54,448 nucleotides of DNA from Planctomycetaceae bacterium (GCA_028284145.1 JANQSH010000146.1:1-54448); one strand, 5' to 3'; counted from the stretch's first letter, positions 26,875-35,941 are shown. The notes: generated by a model not told the origin, from the sequence alone. Translations and numbers: made by a program.

Positions 26875-27882
26875 CTACGAAAGTTTCCTGCCGGACAGGT
26901 TCAACGTTGTTTTGCGATGCGCCCACGCAGCCGCCCCCAACACCCCGGCATCATCCCCCAGTTTTGCCGGATGAACCTCAAAAGACTTTGCAAAGGAAGC
27001 CATGGCATTTTTACGAGCGTATTTTTCGACGGTTTTCGTGTAAAGATCGGGCATCGCCTCGACCAGCCCACCGCCGAGTACGACGACATCTGGTGCCAGC
27101 AGGTTGACGATCGTTCCAACTGCAATTCCCACATACCGGGCGGAATCTGCGACGAGATCTTCAATGACCGCATCGCCTTTGCGAATGGCAGAGGCCAGAG
27201 TACCGCTGCGAATTTTCGAGATGTCCGTTCCAGCATTCTCCCGGAGATTCGGTGCCTGTCCTCTGTATGATGCCAATGCGGCCCCGGCTGCAATCGCCAA
27301 TCGACCAGCGACGGCTTCCAGACATCCAAAACGTCCGCAACCACAACGCGGACCATTCTGAATCACCTGGATGTGGCCGATCTCCATACACGATCCGCTT
27401 GTTCCTCGAATGATTTCCCCCTTGAAGACGCAGCCGCCACCAACACCCGTTCCGGGAAAGACACCCACAACACACCGTGCTTTTCTTCCAGCACCAAACA
27501 GGCTTTCTGCAAACACCCCTGCATCGACATCGTTTGCAATCGCCACCGGGCATTGGAACTCATCATTCAGCAGCGACCGAATGGGAACATTTTTCCAGCC
27601 GAGATTGGGGGCATTTCGAATTGTTCCTGTATCGAAGTCAAGCGGTCCAGGGCTGCCCAATCCCAGGCATAACAGGTCCTTTTTGTCGATGCCTGCCTCT
27701 TCCAGGCATTCATAGACCGTCTCTTTCATCCGCTTGACGCCGGCTTCCGAGCCTTCGTGCCCCTTTGTCTTCTTGCGGGATCGGGCGATGATCCTGAAAT
27801 CGGAGTCGACGACGGCCGCCAGCATTTTCGTGCCACCCAGGTCGAGTCCAACGCTGTATTGTTTTTCCTCAGTCGAAGCCAT
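26875..27882 (-). CDS. ROK-family sugar kinase (glucokinase-like)
   Basis: A 335-residue kinase of the ROK family. The ATP site begins with GLDLGGTKMLAAV. The sugar-binding region has NDVDAGVFAE and PGTGVGGGCVF. The ROK signature EIGHIQV is followed by the zinc-binding CGCGRFGCLEA. It would phosphorylate glucose or a related hexose in the cytoplasm. Some actinobacterial ROK kinases use polyphosphate instead of ATP. The neighbouring ppx and ppk genes make that worth considering here, but no diagnostic polyphosphate motif was recognised. It lies 45 bp after the metallophosphoesterase gene and 112 bp before ppx, all on the same strand. Confidence 0.92.
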   Translation of the reverse strand: MASTEEKQYSVGLDLGGTKMLAAVVDSDFRIIARSRKKTKGHEGSEAGVKRMKETVYECLEEAGIDKKDLLCLGLGSPGPLDFDTGTIRNAPNLGWKNVPIRSLLNDEFQCPVAIANDVDAGVFAESLFGAGRKARCVVGVFPGTGVGGGCVFKGEIIRGTSGSCMEIGHIQVIQNGPRCGCGRFGCLEAVAGRLAIAAGAALASYRGQAPNLRENAGTDISKIRSGTLASAIRKGDAVIEDLVADSARYVGIAVGTIVNLLAPDVVVLGGGLVEAMPDLYTKTVEKYARKNAMASFAKSFEVHPAKLGDDAGVLGAAAWAHRKTTLNLSGRKLS

Positions 27883-27927
27883 TGTCTTTACATCCTTTTC
27901 GCGTGCGTCCTGCGAAACTCAAAAACT

Positions 27928-28503
27928 TCAATTTGTTGCGTCGTTTGTCTGGCGTGGTGAATTTGTCTGGCATGGTGAAACCGTGCGGTCCATCTCACCG
28001 AATCGTGCATGATAATCTTCCAATGACACGATGCATGCGGAGAGGGGGGCCGTTTCCATCACCGCGATGGAAGGTTGACGAAAGGTCCAGCCACTGGTTT
28101 CGCCGGGGTTGATCACCCATCGCCCCTGTCCATCCTGCTGAATGGATGACCGGTGGGTATGTCCGTGAATGATGACGTCACAGTCACCAACATGCCCTCG
28201 CAGATCTTCAGGACGGTGCGTCAACACAATTCGTACTCCATCCTCAGTTTCAAGCCCGAATGGTGGAAAACCGACCGCGCCGATGATCCGTAATCCGCCC
28301 TGAATGCCGGTATGGTTTCCTTCGTTGTCGCCAAAACAGGCAAGCATGCGGCAATTCAACTTGCGCAAGGGGGGGATCACGATTGGTGAGACGAAATCCC
28401 CCGCAAAGAGAACAAGATCGCATCGCAGTTCGTTAAATGCGGCAACGGCAGCACGAACGTGATCAACATGGTCATGTGCGTCCGCGAAGATTCCGATTCT
28501 CAT
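27928..28503 (-). CDS. YfcE/MJ0936-type metallophosphoesterase
   Basis: A 191-residue calcineurin-like phosphoesterase. The metal ligands are visible as D-A-H in FADAHDHVDH (Asp8, His10), GDF around Asp36, GDNEGNH with Asn60, LTHRPEDL, and the final HGHTHRSS. Relatives hydrolyse simple phosphodiesters or 2',3'-cyclic nucleotides in vitro, with unclear cellular roles. It is the first gene of the minus-strand run leading into the ROK kinase and polyphosphate genes. The 220 bp upstream separates it from a divergent sixA and must hold both promoters. Confidence 0.9.
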   Translation of the reverse strand: MRIGIFADAHDHVDHVRAAVAAFNELRCDLVLFAGDFVSPIVIPPLRKLNCRMLACFGDNEGNHTGIQGGLRIIGAVGFPPFGLETEDGVRIVLTHRPEDLRGHVGDCDVIIHGHTHRSSIQQDGQGRWVINPGETSGWTFRQPSIAVMETAPLSACIVSLEDYHARFGEMDRTVSPCQTNSPRQTNDATN

Positions 28504-28724
28504 ATGATGAGTTCACATGTCTGATTCAAAAAACGGTTGCAATTGGGTGGAACAGTCGGGTTTTGAACATCGCAAAGGGTTACATACGTTTCCTTCACCG
28601 ACCGCTCATCTGATAGTATGTTACTCTTTCCGGCAGTCCCCAACAATTTACAGAGCATCAACTTGACGTATTGATGTTCAGGGAACGCTTTCAACCATCA
28701 ATCCAACGGAATGGATCATTCGAC

Positions 28725-29204
28725 ATGCAGGTTCTTATCATTCGCCACGCACACGCAGTTCCACCAAGTGGAACTTCGGGTGGAGATGACGCACGGCCGC
28801 TGTCGAATGAGGGACGTCATGATTTTGAGACGTTAGCCGGCTGGCTTGCCAAACGCTCGGCCATTCCCGAAATCATCCTGCATAGCCCACGTCGGCGCGC
28901 AGAACAGACCGCGCAACTGCTTGCGAAAGCTGCCGGGTTGACAGGCCAGAACTGCCGGCGGGAACATTGGTTGCAATCCAATGTGCATCACGACCAACTG
29001 ATCGGAACCCTTGAAGAATACCGCCCGGGGGGAGTCGCGCTGGTTGGCCACGAACCAGACATGAGTCGGTGCACCTCGCATCTGGTTCACGGTGGGCAGT
29101 TTTGGTTTGCGCCGGGGACGATCGCCTGTATTGAATTTCCCGGGCGGACAGGAGCAGGGCAAGGTCAACTGAAATGGCTCGTCACACCGTCGCTGGTTCG
29201 GTAA
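28725..29204 (+). CDS. sixA: SixA-type histidine phosphatase (second copy)
   Basis: A 159-residue phosphatase of the SixA type. It starts with MQVLIIRHAHAVPP (catalytic RH), has DDARPLSNEGRHDFE, HSPRRRAEQTAQLL and the second histidine in VALVGHEPDMSR. The ATG at 28725 was chosen because the family begins there; the frame upstream adds 18 unrelated residues. It is divergent from the metallophosphoesterase gene. Its sequence differs clearly from the copy at 22392-22886, so the two are old paralogues or separate acquisitions, not a recent duplication. Confidence 0.9.
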   Translation: MQVLIIRHAHAVPPSGTSGGDDARPLSNEGRHDFETLAGWLAKRSAIPEIILHSPRRRAEQTAQLLAKAAGLTGQNCRREHWLQSNVHHDQLIGTLEEYRPGGVALVGHEPDMSRCTSHLVHGGQFWFAPGTIACIEFPGRTGAGQGQLKWLVTPSLVR

Positions 29205-29265
29205 CGAAACTACTATCGGGAAAGAATGTTCTATCGGGAAAGAACGTTCTCTGGTCGTTGGGGAC

Positions 29266-30345
29266 TCAGGCAACTTTGGTAAGCGGTTGGGCCTTTGGCA
29301 CTGTGAACCGTGTTGACGCATCAGGGTTCAGTACGAAATCCAGAATGTCGGCCGGGCTCGTTCGTAACCAGTCATTCAGGGGGTGTTTGAGCGTTGGTGC
29401 GGCCATCTCAAATGCCAAATCGTAATTCCAGCGTCGCGACCAGGTGGCCATGTTTGATTGCTGTAGATGAAACGCGTTGACCAACTGCTCCCAGTGTCCC
29501 GGTAGCGGGACAACACAAACCGGTTTGTTCAAAAGAAACGCTTCGAGTGGCGTACTCAAACCGGCTGTGGTGAAAACTGACTTTGCCGTCCCCACGTCGA
29601 CGAGCATTTGCGTTCCATGCGGGGGGCAGAATTCAACCAGTCCCTGTCGACCACGTGGCATTTGGGGAAAACCGTACGCTTTGACTGTTTGTTGATTTTT
29701 CTGCGACCATTGCATCAGTTCTTCCGCCGACCCGCCATCAGTGGAGTGGAACGTGTTGTAAACCAATATGTGATCTTGCGACTCTTTCGGGACACTGTTC
29801 AACGTTTCACGAATTATCGGGGGAACACATCGGGCTGACGACGGGGCGTAATGATAACCATAGATGCGGTCGGCTCCGGTCGTAAACATGCGGATTGTTG
29901 CCCGTGTGAGTTTGCTCTCCAGAGCCATTTCATTTGGCAGAGCGATCTCTCGGTCAAACAGAGCAACCTGCCGACTGATCGCAACGACTTCGCAGCGGGG
30001 GTCAATAAATGGATTTGCCGAGAGAGGTTCAAAGTCGCTGATGACCAGGTCTGGTTCAAACTCTCTCGCCAACTGGCGGATATTCCACAGATGTTTCAGC
30101 ATTTTCGGAATCTCGAACACCCATTTTCCGACGGTCCGTTTGTAATCTGTGCGTCCCTTCGTAACGACGTATGACAACCCGGGGAAATGTCGATACCAGG
30201 GGAACTGGTATCCCTTTGGCGGCTCATCGCCACCTGAACTGATCACGCGCACCTCATGCCCGCGTTCCTCAAGCAGTGGAACGAGTACACGGGCCTTTGA
30301 GAAATGGCCCTGCCCCTGGGCAAAGATGCCATAAAGAATTCGCAT
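29266..30345 (-). CDS. Glycosyltransferase family protein (MJ1255-like, GT-B)
   Basis: A 359-residue protein with a GT-B type N terminus: ILYGIFAQGQGHFSKARVLVPLLEERGHEVRVI, with the glycine-rich loop and conserved histidine of GT28/MurG-like enzymes. The C-terminal donor site has the FTTAGLSTPLEAFLLNKPVCVVPLPGH-type pattern (about 272-298), again MurG/MGDG-synthase-like. It would transfer a sugar from a nucleotide donor to a lipid or protein; the acceptor is unknown. It stands alone between sixA (convergent) and glcF. Confidence 0.85.
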   Translation of the reverse strand: MRILYGIFAQGQGHFSKARVLVPLLEERGHEVRVISSGGDEPPKGYQFPWYRHFPGLSYVVTKGRTDYKRTVGKWVFEIPKMLKHLWNIRQLAREFEPDLVISDFEPLSANPFIDPRCEVVAISRQVALFDREIALPNEMALESKLTRATIRMFTTGADRIYGYHYAPSSARCVPPIIRETLNSVPKESQDHILVYNTFHSTDGGSAEELMQWSQKNQQTVKAYGFPQMPRGRQGLVEFCPPHGTQMLVDVGTAKSVFTTAGLSTPLEAFLLNKPVCVVPLPGHWEQLVNAFHLQQSNMATWSRRWNYDLAFEMAAPTLKHPLNDWLRTSPADILDFVLNPDASTRFTVPKAQPLTKVA

Positions 30346-30576
30346 GAATCACCCGGCCATCCATTTCCGGGAAGAGATCACGTCGCACAAAGCTTTCCTG
30401 CGACCTGTCCCAATTTTTTGGCTGATTGAGTATGAAAGGGATTATTGTCCTGAACAGGAACTGCCGCGACTGCGAGAGTTTCTTTTCGCCATCGCGGTCG
30501 GGGAATTTAGGGCATTGCGAGTGTATCTGTCCAGATCACTTTATCAGCGTGATTCGCCGGAACCTGTTGTATTTCA

Positions 30577-31944
30577 TTATCTTTCGTCATTCGATTCAGC
30601 AAAACTTTTGCCCCGATATGCCAGGTCGAGCAATTCCACGGGGTGGCGGACCTGCATCGGCAGTTTTCGCTCCTTACAACCGGCCTGAATTTGCAACGAA
30701 CAGCCGATATTACCCGTGACGATGATTTCCGAATCCGCTTTCTGAAGGCAGTCCAGCTTACGGTTCAGCAAGCGATCGGCCATTTCGGGTTCGATCAAAT
30801 TGTAACTCCCCGCTGCACCGCAGCAGATCGTCGATTCCGCCAGTGGTATGACTTCCAATTCGGGGATCGTCGCCAGTAATTCGCGCGGTGGAGTCGCGAT
30901 TCGCTGGGCATGGACCAGGTGACAGGCATCGTGATAGGTCACGCGTATGGATAACGGATTGCCGGGCGGACGAATTCCGAGTTCGACCAGGAATTCAGAG
31001 ACATCCTTCACCCGACCTGAGAATGCGGAGAGTTGATCACATCGATCCTGGCTTCTGCCCGGTGCTTCGTCCGCAATGTGGCCGTAGTCCTTCAGAATGG
31101 CACCGCATCCGGCGGCGTTGACGATCACCGCGTCGATATCTTCCAGTCTGAACGCCGCGACGTTTTTCATTGCCATATTGAGAGCCGGATCGACATCTCC
31201 GCTGTGATAATGAATCGCTCCACAGCAACCCTGCAAATGGGGGATAACGACGTCACATCCATTCTCTTGAAGTACGCGAGCCGTCGCACGATTGGTTTCC
31301 GGTGACATCGTTTCTGAAACGCATCCCGTGAACAAAGCCACCTTCGCACGACGATACCCTTTAGCTGGGAGAAATTCTGGTAACGGCTTTTTGGCAGGTC
31401 CCAGTTCCGGGAGCATGCGATACATTCTCTGCAGCGCCATCGGCAACAACTTCACCAGTCCCAGCTTTTCGATCAATCCAATCAGTCCGATTCGCTGCAT
31501 GATACGAACAGACCACAGGATTTGCCTCATACGTTTCGCGTGAGGAAACAAACCGAGCAGGATCCATTTCCGAAACCATTCGGGCGTTGATTCTGTTTTC
31601 GATTCTGGCACATGATCCGCGTGGCGTTTCATGTCGACGCGGAACGGTTCGATCAGTCGCCCATATTGCACACCCGATGGGCAAGCCGTCTCGCAACTGC
31701 GGCAGTCCAGGCAGAGGTTCAGATGACGGGAGACAGACTCCGTCAATTTCAGCCGACCGTCGACAACACCACGCATCAGGTAGATACGACCGCGTGGACT
31801 GTTGTTTTCATCTCCGGTTTCAAGATAGGTCGGACAGGCGGATGTGCATAACCCGCAATGCACACAGTCGAGAAACTTGTCGTAGTCAATTTCCGCTCCT
31901 ATGACGGGGGGCGAATCAGGTTTATCGGCTGATCTCGGATTCAT
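30577..31944 (-). CDS. glcF: Glycolate oxidase iron-sulfur subunit GlcF
   Basis: A 455-residue subunit carrying electrons from the flavin subunits of glycolate dehydrogenase. Two ferredoxin-type clusters are seen: CVHCGLCTSACPTYLETG and CLDCRSCETACPSGVQYG. Two CCG-type cysteine domains follow, with GCCGAIHYHSGD and later HDACHLVHAQRI and CCGAAGSYN. It closes the operon glcD-glcE-glcF. The start codon at 31942-31944 directly abuts family A copy A7, so any ribosome binding site must lie in the repeat (AAGG about 11 bases upstream); a later start was not evident. Confidence 0.93.
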   Translation of the reverse strand: MNPRSADKPDSPPVIGAEIDYDKFLDCVHCGLCTSACPTYLETGDENNSPRGRIYLMRGVVDGRLKLTESVSRHLNLCLDCRSCETACPSGVQYGRLIEPFRVDMKRHADHVPESKTESTPEWFRKWILLGLFPHAKRMRQILWSVRIMQRIGLIGLIEKLGLVKLLPMALQRMYRMLPELGPAKKPLPEFLPAKGYRRAKVALFTGCVSETMSPETNRATARVLQENGCDVVIPHLQGCCGAIHYHSGDVDPALNMAMKNVAAFRLEDIDAVIVNAAGCGAILKDYGHIADEAPGRSQDRCDQLSAFSGRVKDVSEFLVELGIRPPGNPLSIRVTYHDACHLVHAQRIATPPRELLATIPELEVIPLAESTICCGAAGSYNLIEPEMADRLLNRKLDCLQKADSEIIVTGNIGCSLQIQAGCKERKLPMQVRHPVELLDLAYRGKSFAESNDER

Positions 31945-32047
31945 TAGAGCAGTTTACCTTCTGGTGTGACGTCTCTGGCTCGTGGGTGGCCTGTGTTTTC
32001 AGGCCTGACGATGCCCATCGCGGTACAGAAGAGCGTAATACACTCCA
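31945..32047 (-). repeat. Family A repeat, copy A7, in the glcE-glcF gap
   Basis: An about 103-bp copy oriented with transcription of the operon. Its end TAGAGC touches the glcF start codon with no base between. The second hairpin GGCCTG-TGTTTT-CAGGCC is a perfect 6-bp stem here. Confidence 0.95.
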
Positions 32048-32071
32048 AGGACTCAGTGATGGGCGATTTTG

Positions 32072-33349
32072 TCATGAAGTCACCCCATCTGAATTCCTCA
32101 GAGCAGGCAGGCGAAATTCATTGAACATGCCTCGATTGAGCAGGTCGTCAGGATCGAGTTGCTGTTTGATTTTCCGCATCAAAGACCAGCTCGGTTCCGG
32201 ATCGCCGAACATTGGAAGTTTTTGACGCCACGTGTGGGGGCAGGTGTCGACCACGACGTTTCCGCGGTATTGTCGGGCCTTCGCACGTAAACGCCCAAGA
32301 ATCTCAATCGCTCGACTGTACTCGGTTGGCTCAACAGGAAACCTTCCCTTCACGATACCGTTGCCTGCGTGGGAAAGCAGCGCAAGGCCTTCCTCGTCTG
32401 CGTACGCCATCCAATCCAGCGTTGCCGAGGGAGGGAGATTCGCTTTCAACGCCAACACTGCCGATTGTTGCTGTGAGAACTGTGTGATTGCAGACTGCAG
32501 CTTTTGCCGTTGGTCGTCATTGACAATTGGCAGGCACACTGTTGGCATGAAGACAGCCAGTTCCTTTCGCAACGATTCCAGTTGCCAATCGACTTCTGCT
32601 GAGAGGCCATCAACAGTAATCGCCAGCACAGGTTGCTCGGTGGGCAACTGTTTCAGTTCGGCTCCGGTAACGATGGTTTGTGCGGCTCGTGCATTCAGAA
32701 CATCCAACGCCACGGGACGAGCAGAACTGAGGAGGAGGGTTTCCAACACGACGTCGATATCGTCCAGCGTCTCGAACGTTGCCCACAGAATCCCGGTCGA
32801 TTCGGAAACAGGTTTCAGTTTGAGTGTCACCTGCGATATGACCGCCAGAGTGCCGAGCGAACCGATCATCAGTTTGCACAGGTCGTAACCGGCGACATTT
32901 TTGACCACGCGTCCCCCGGCGGAAAACTGCTGCCCCTGAACATCGACAGCTATTATTCCGATCAAATAATCCCTCATCGTCCCGTAGCCGAATCGTCGCG
33001 AACCGCTGATGTTGGCCGCCACGACGCCACCAATCGTCGCCTGTTCCGGAACAGGAACATCGATTGGCAACTGTTGACGATGCCGGACCAATGTCCCGGT
33101 TAACTCAGCGATCGTCAACCCGGCCTCGATGGTGATCGTCATGTCGTCCTTGGGGTAATCTATAACGCGAGAAAGACCTGTTGTGGTCAACACGATCGCC
33201 GAGGGATCATCTTGCAGATATCCTGCTGATGCGCCGGTGCCTCCTCCGCGAATGTGAATCGGACGGCGTGATCCCACATAGTTTTCCCGTATCTGCTTTT
33301 GCAGTTCGGCGGAAGAGGTTGGTCGAATTGGCTGGCTGGTTGAAGTCAT
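32072..33349 (-). CDS. glcE: Glycolate oxidase FAD-binding subunit GlcE
   Basis: A 425-residue FAD-binding subunit of the PCMH/VAO type, shorter than GlcD as usual. The FAD region shows PIHIRGGGTGAS, IEAGLTIAEL, EQATIGGVVAANISGSRRFG and GRVVKNVAGYDL, the landmarks of GlcE. It forms glycolate dehydrogenase with GlcD and GlcF and feeds electrons to the respiratory chain. The ATG at 33349 was chosen; the longer open frame adds 64 residues that are a translation of repeat A8 and the end of glcD. The gap to glcD is 137 bp, filled by A8. Confidence 0.93.
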   Translation of the reverse strand: MTSTSQPIRPTSSAELQKQIRENYVGSRRPIHIRGGGTGASAGYLQDDPSAIVLTTTGLSRVIDYPKDDMTITIEAGLTIAELTGTLVRHRQQLPIDVPVPEQATIGGVVAANISGSRRFGYGTMRDYLIGIIAVDVQGQQFSAGGRVVKNVAGYDLCKLMIGSLGTLAVISQVTLKLKPVSESTGILWATFETLDDIDVVLETLLLSSARPVALDVLNARAAQTIVTGAELKQLPTEQPVLAITVDGLSAEVDWQLESLRKELAVFMPTVCLPIVNDDQRQKLQSAITQFSQQQSAVLALKANLPPSATLDWMAYADEEGLALLSHAGNGIVKGRFPVEPTEYSRAIEILGRLRAKARQYRGNVVVDTCPHTWRQKLPMFGDPEPSWSLMRKIKQQLDPDDLLNRGMFNEFRLPALRNSDGVTS

Positions 33350-33351
33350 AT

Positions 33352-33453
33352 TATAGCAGTTTACCATTCGGTGTGACGTCTCTGGCTCGTGGAGGTCTGT
33401 GTTTGTTGGTCGAACGACGTCCATCGCGGCACAGAAGAGCGTAATAAGCTCTA
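33352..33453 (-). repeat. Family A repeat, copy A8, in the glcD-glcE gap
   Basis: A 102-bp copy oriented with transcription, ending 2 bp before the glcE start codon. Left and right ends are TATAGC and GCTCTA on the plus strand. Confidence 0.95.
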
Positions 33454-33486
33454 AGTCGGCTCGATTCGGCGGTACGCGAAGACATT

Positions 33487-34944
33487 TTACAGTGCGGCTC
33501 TGCGACCAGGATGATCTCGCGGGATTTCCTCCATCCCACATGCTCCGGCTGTGGGCAACATTTTGTTCGGGCTGCAGAGTCCGTCTGGATTGAATACTTT
33601 CCGAATGTCCGACATGATCGCCAGATCGGTTTCGCTGAAGAGCCGAGGCATGAAATCAAGTTTCTCGACTCCGATGCCATGTTCGCCCGTCACGCTGCCG
33701 CCGAGGTCGAGACATTTTTGCAAGATCTCATGACTGGCGGCGAGAACATGTTGAATTTGTGTTTCATCACGTTCATCAAACAACAGAATGGGGTGGATGT
33801 TGCCATCTCCCGCATGGAAGACATTGACGATCCGCAACTGATGACGCTTCTCGCATTCGGAAATGAAATTCAGGATTTCGGGCAGCTTTGTTCTTGGCAC
33901 CACGCCATCCTGAGTGCAAAAACTGGAGCTTAATCGGCCGATCGCACCAAAGGCCTGTTTGCGACATTTCCACAGAAGTTGTCGCTCTGCTGCCGTTTCC
34001 GCCCATCGCATTTCACGAGCTCCCCTGGCGTTGCAGATCTCGATAATGTGTTGTGCCTCGCTATCGACTGCTGCCTCCAACCCATCCACCTCAATTAACA
34101 GTACAGCGCCGGCATCGAGAGGAAAGCCGAACTGAAACGCCGCCTCTAACGCTTCAACAATACCCTGATCCATCATTTCCAAAGCAGCAGGGACAATTCC
34201 CGCGGAAATAATTCCACTGATGCAGTGAGTGGCATCCTGAACGTTCTCAAAGACGCCCAGCATGGTCCGGCAGGCTGCCGGATCGCGAGTGAGTCGCACC
34301 ATCACTTTGGTGCAAATGCCAAATGTCCCTTCACTACCCACAAACAACCCCGTGAGATCGTAGCCAGGTGCATCCTCAGCGACGCCTCCCAACTCAACAA
34401 CCGATCCATTCGGCAATACGACTTCGAGGCCGAGAACATGATTGACAGTGACACCGTACTTCAATGTATGTGGACCGCCGGAATTGGTCGCGACATTTCC
34501 GCCCAGCGTGCATGCCCCCTGGCTGGAGGGGTCGGGAGCGTAGTGGAAACCAGACCCTGCAAGATGTTGAGTCAAATGGACATTGACACAACCTGGCTCA
34601 ACGATCGCATAGCGATTCCGCAGATTCACTTCGAGGATTTTCCGCATGCGAGTCAGAGCAATCACCACTCCGCCTCCGACTGGAAGGCATCCTCCGGCAA
34701 GGCTCGTCCCCGCACCACGTGGTATATAAGGGACTTCCAGTTCACGACATGCCTGGACAATCGCAACAATCTGGTCTCGTTCTGTCGGAAACAATACAAC
34801 GTCAGGTGTTTTCTTCTCAATCACATAGCCATCGCACTCGTACACCGCGAGGTCTTCCGGCTGCGTCAATATGCCGTCTTCACCGACAATCGCTCGAAAG
34901 CGACGAATTAGCTCTCTCTGTTTTTCAGCGGACACCATCGACAT
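33487..34944 (-). CDS. glcD: Glycolate oxidase catalytic subunit GlcD
   Basis: A 485-residue FAD-linked oxidase subunit. The FAD-binding domain has PYIPRGAGTSLAGGCLPVGGGVVIAL, PDPSSQGACTLGGNVATNSGGPHTLKYG and GSEGTFGICTKVMVRL. The C-terminal substrate domain ends with NVFHAGDGNIHPILLFD and GGSVTGEHGIGVEKL. It oxidises glycolate (or a similar 2-hydroxy acid such as D-lactate) to the keto acid. First gene of glcD-glcE-glcF. Glycolate often comes from 2-phosphoglycolate recycling or from algal exudates. The gap to the flavin reductase gene upstream is 60 bp, same strand. Confidence 0.94.
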   Translation of the reverse strand: MSMVSAEKQRELIRRFRAIVGEDGILTQPEDLAVYECDGYVIEKKTPDVVLFPTERDQIVAIVQACRELEVPYIPRGAGTSLAGGCLPVGGGVVIALTRMRKILEVNLRNRYAIVEPGCVNVHLTQHLAGSGFHYAPDPSSQGACTLGGNVATNSGGPHTLKYGVTVNHVLGLEVVLPNGSVVELGGVAEDAPGYDLTGLFVGSEGTFGICTKVMVRLTRDPAACRTMLGVFENVQDATHCISGIISAGIVPAALEMMDQGIVEALEAAFQFGFPLDAGAVLLIEVDGLEAAVDSEAQHIIEICNARGAREMRWAETAAERQLLWKCRKQAFGAIGRLSSSFCTQDGVVPRTKLPEILNFISECEKRHQLRIVNVFHAGDGNIHPILLFDERDETQIQHVLAASHEILQKCLDLGGSVTGEHGIGVEKLDFMPRLFSETDLAIMSDIRKVFNPDGLCSPNKMLPTAGACGMEEIPRDHPGRRAAL

Positions 34945-35004
34945 GCCATGATTCGCTTTTCGGATCGTTAACGCGGGACAATACGCGAACGCGGGCCGCG
35001 AATA

Positions 35005-35535
35005 TCAGTAACCGAAACCATTCTTGCGAATGTGAACCATCGGCTTGATATCGCCGAATTTCTCTCCGGTTCCCGCACTGGTGATGCTCACGATATAGAT
35101 GAAGTGATCACCCGCCTCGGTCATGGAGACAATCGTCCCTTCCAGGTATCCAGGTGCATCTGCCAGAACCGGCAGGTTGGCATTGCTGCGAGCCGTATTC
35201 AAACCTTCAAAGGCGGACTCATCCGGCTCAAATCCTTTGCCGAAATGTTTGAGGAACTCGAACTGCTGTTCGCCGATCAAATTCAGGACAGCCGAGGATG
35301 TCGATTGCAGCCAGTCGTTGACATATCGTTTCCGATTCACGGCAACACTGACCATTGGCGGGTCGAAGGAAGCCTGCTGAACCCAACTGGCGAGCATTCC
35401 CGTCTCTCGTCCGTCACCATCAGCGACCGTCAGAATGAAAACGCCACTGGGTGTCTGCCCAAGTACCGGACCAATGATCTGCTTGGCATCTTCTGACAAT
35501 GCTGAGTTGTTCCCATTCGATTCCGAATTGCTCAT
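35005..35535 (-). CDS. Flavin reductase-like FMN-binding protein
   Basis: A 176-residue protein of the flavin reductase like domain family. It has GQTPSGVFILTVADGDGRETGMLASWVQQASFDPPMVSVAVNR in pieces typical of the FMN-binding split barrel (about 25-68), and a mid-block NLIGEQQFEFLKHFGKGFEPDESAF. Such proteins reduce FMN for a partner oxygenase or act as diflavin-type electron donors; no partner oxygenase is nearby. It lies 60 bp upstream of glcD on the same strand and might be co-transcribed with the glycolate operon. Confidence 0.85.
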   Translation of the reverse strand: MSNSESNGNNSALSEDAKQIIGPVLGQTPSGVFILTVADGDGRETGMLASWVQQASFDPPMVSVAVNRKRYVNDWLQSTSSAVLNLIGEQQFEFLKHFGKGFEPDESAFEGLNTARSNANLPVLADAPGYLEGTIVSMTEAGDHFIYIVSITSAGTGEKFGDIKPMVHIRKNGFGY

Positions 35536-35645
35536 CTTGTTTCCTGATCAGCATTAACTGGTGTTCGTTTCAACGAGATGGCATATCGAAATCACCACCG
35601 CGAAATTCTTGACATCAGCATAGCAGGACGGTTCAACGACATGAA

Positions 35646-35748
35646 TAGAGCCATTTACTTTTTCGTGTAACGACTCAGTCTCGCGAGAAGCTGTCTTCGC
35701 AGGCAACAAGTCGATCTTCACGGACAGGGGCAAGCGTAATGTGACTTG
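35646..35748 (-). repeat. Family A repeat, copy A9 (tandem with A10, divergent)
   Basis: An about 103-bp copy, the more diverged member of a head-to-tail pair. It keeps the TAGAGC end, the TTACTTTTTCGTGTAACG block and the GCGTAAT part of the end hairpin, which here no longer pairs fully. Confidence 0.75.
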
Positions 35749-35849
35749 GAGCAGTTTACCTTTTCGTGTGACGGATTTCGTTCGTGGGAGCCTGCAATTG
35801 TAGACCAAACGGCGTCCATCGCGTTCACGGAAGAGCGTAACACGCTCTA
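35747..35849 (-). repeat. Family A repeat, copy A10 (tandem with A9)
   Basis: An about 103-bp copy joined to A9 through shared terminal bases. Its minus-strand end hairpin GAGCGT-GTT-ACGCTC is perfect. The second stem GTCT/AGGC keeps pairing with a G-T wobble. Copy A15 is very similar to it. Confidence 0.92.
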
Positions 35850-35941
35850 GTCAGCCGAACTCTTGTCCGTTGCGGCGCGCGACATATTGGGAGTCGTAAT
35901 AAGCGAGTTGAGGATACTTCGACTTTGCTGACCAGGTTGAC

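Noticed and set aside
34225..34911. Open frame of 228 codons opposite glcD
   Set aside because: glcD covers the region with all FAD-binding motifs. The antisense product has no family match.
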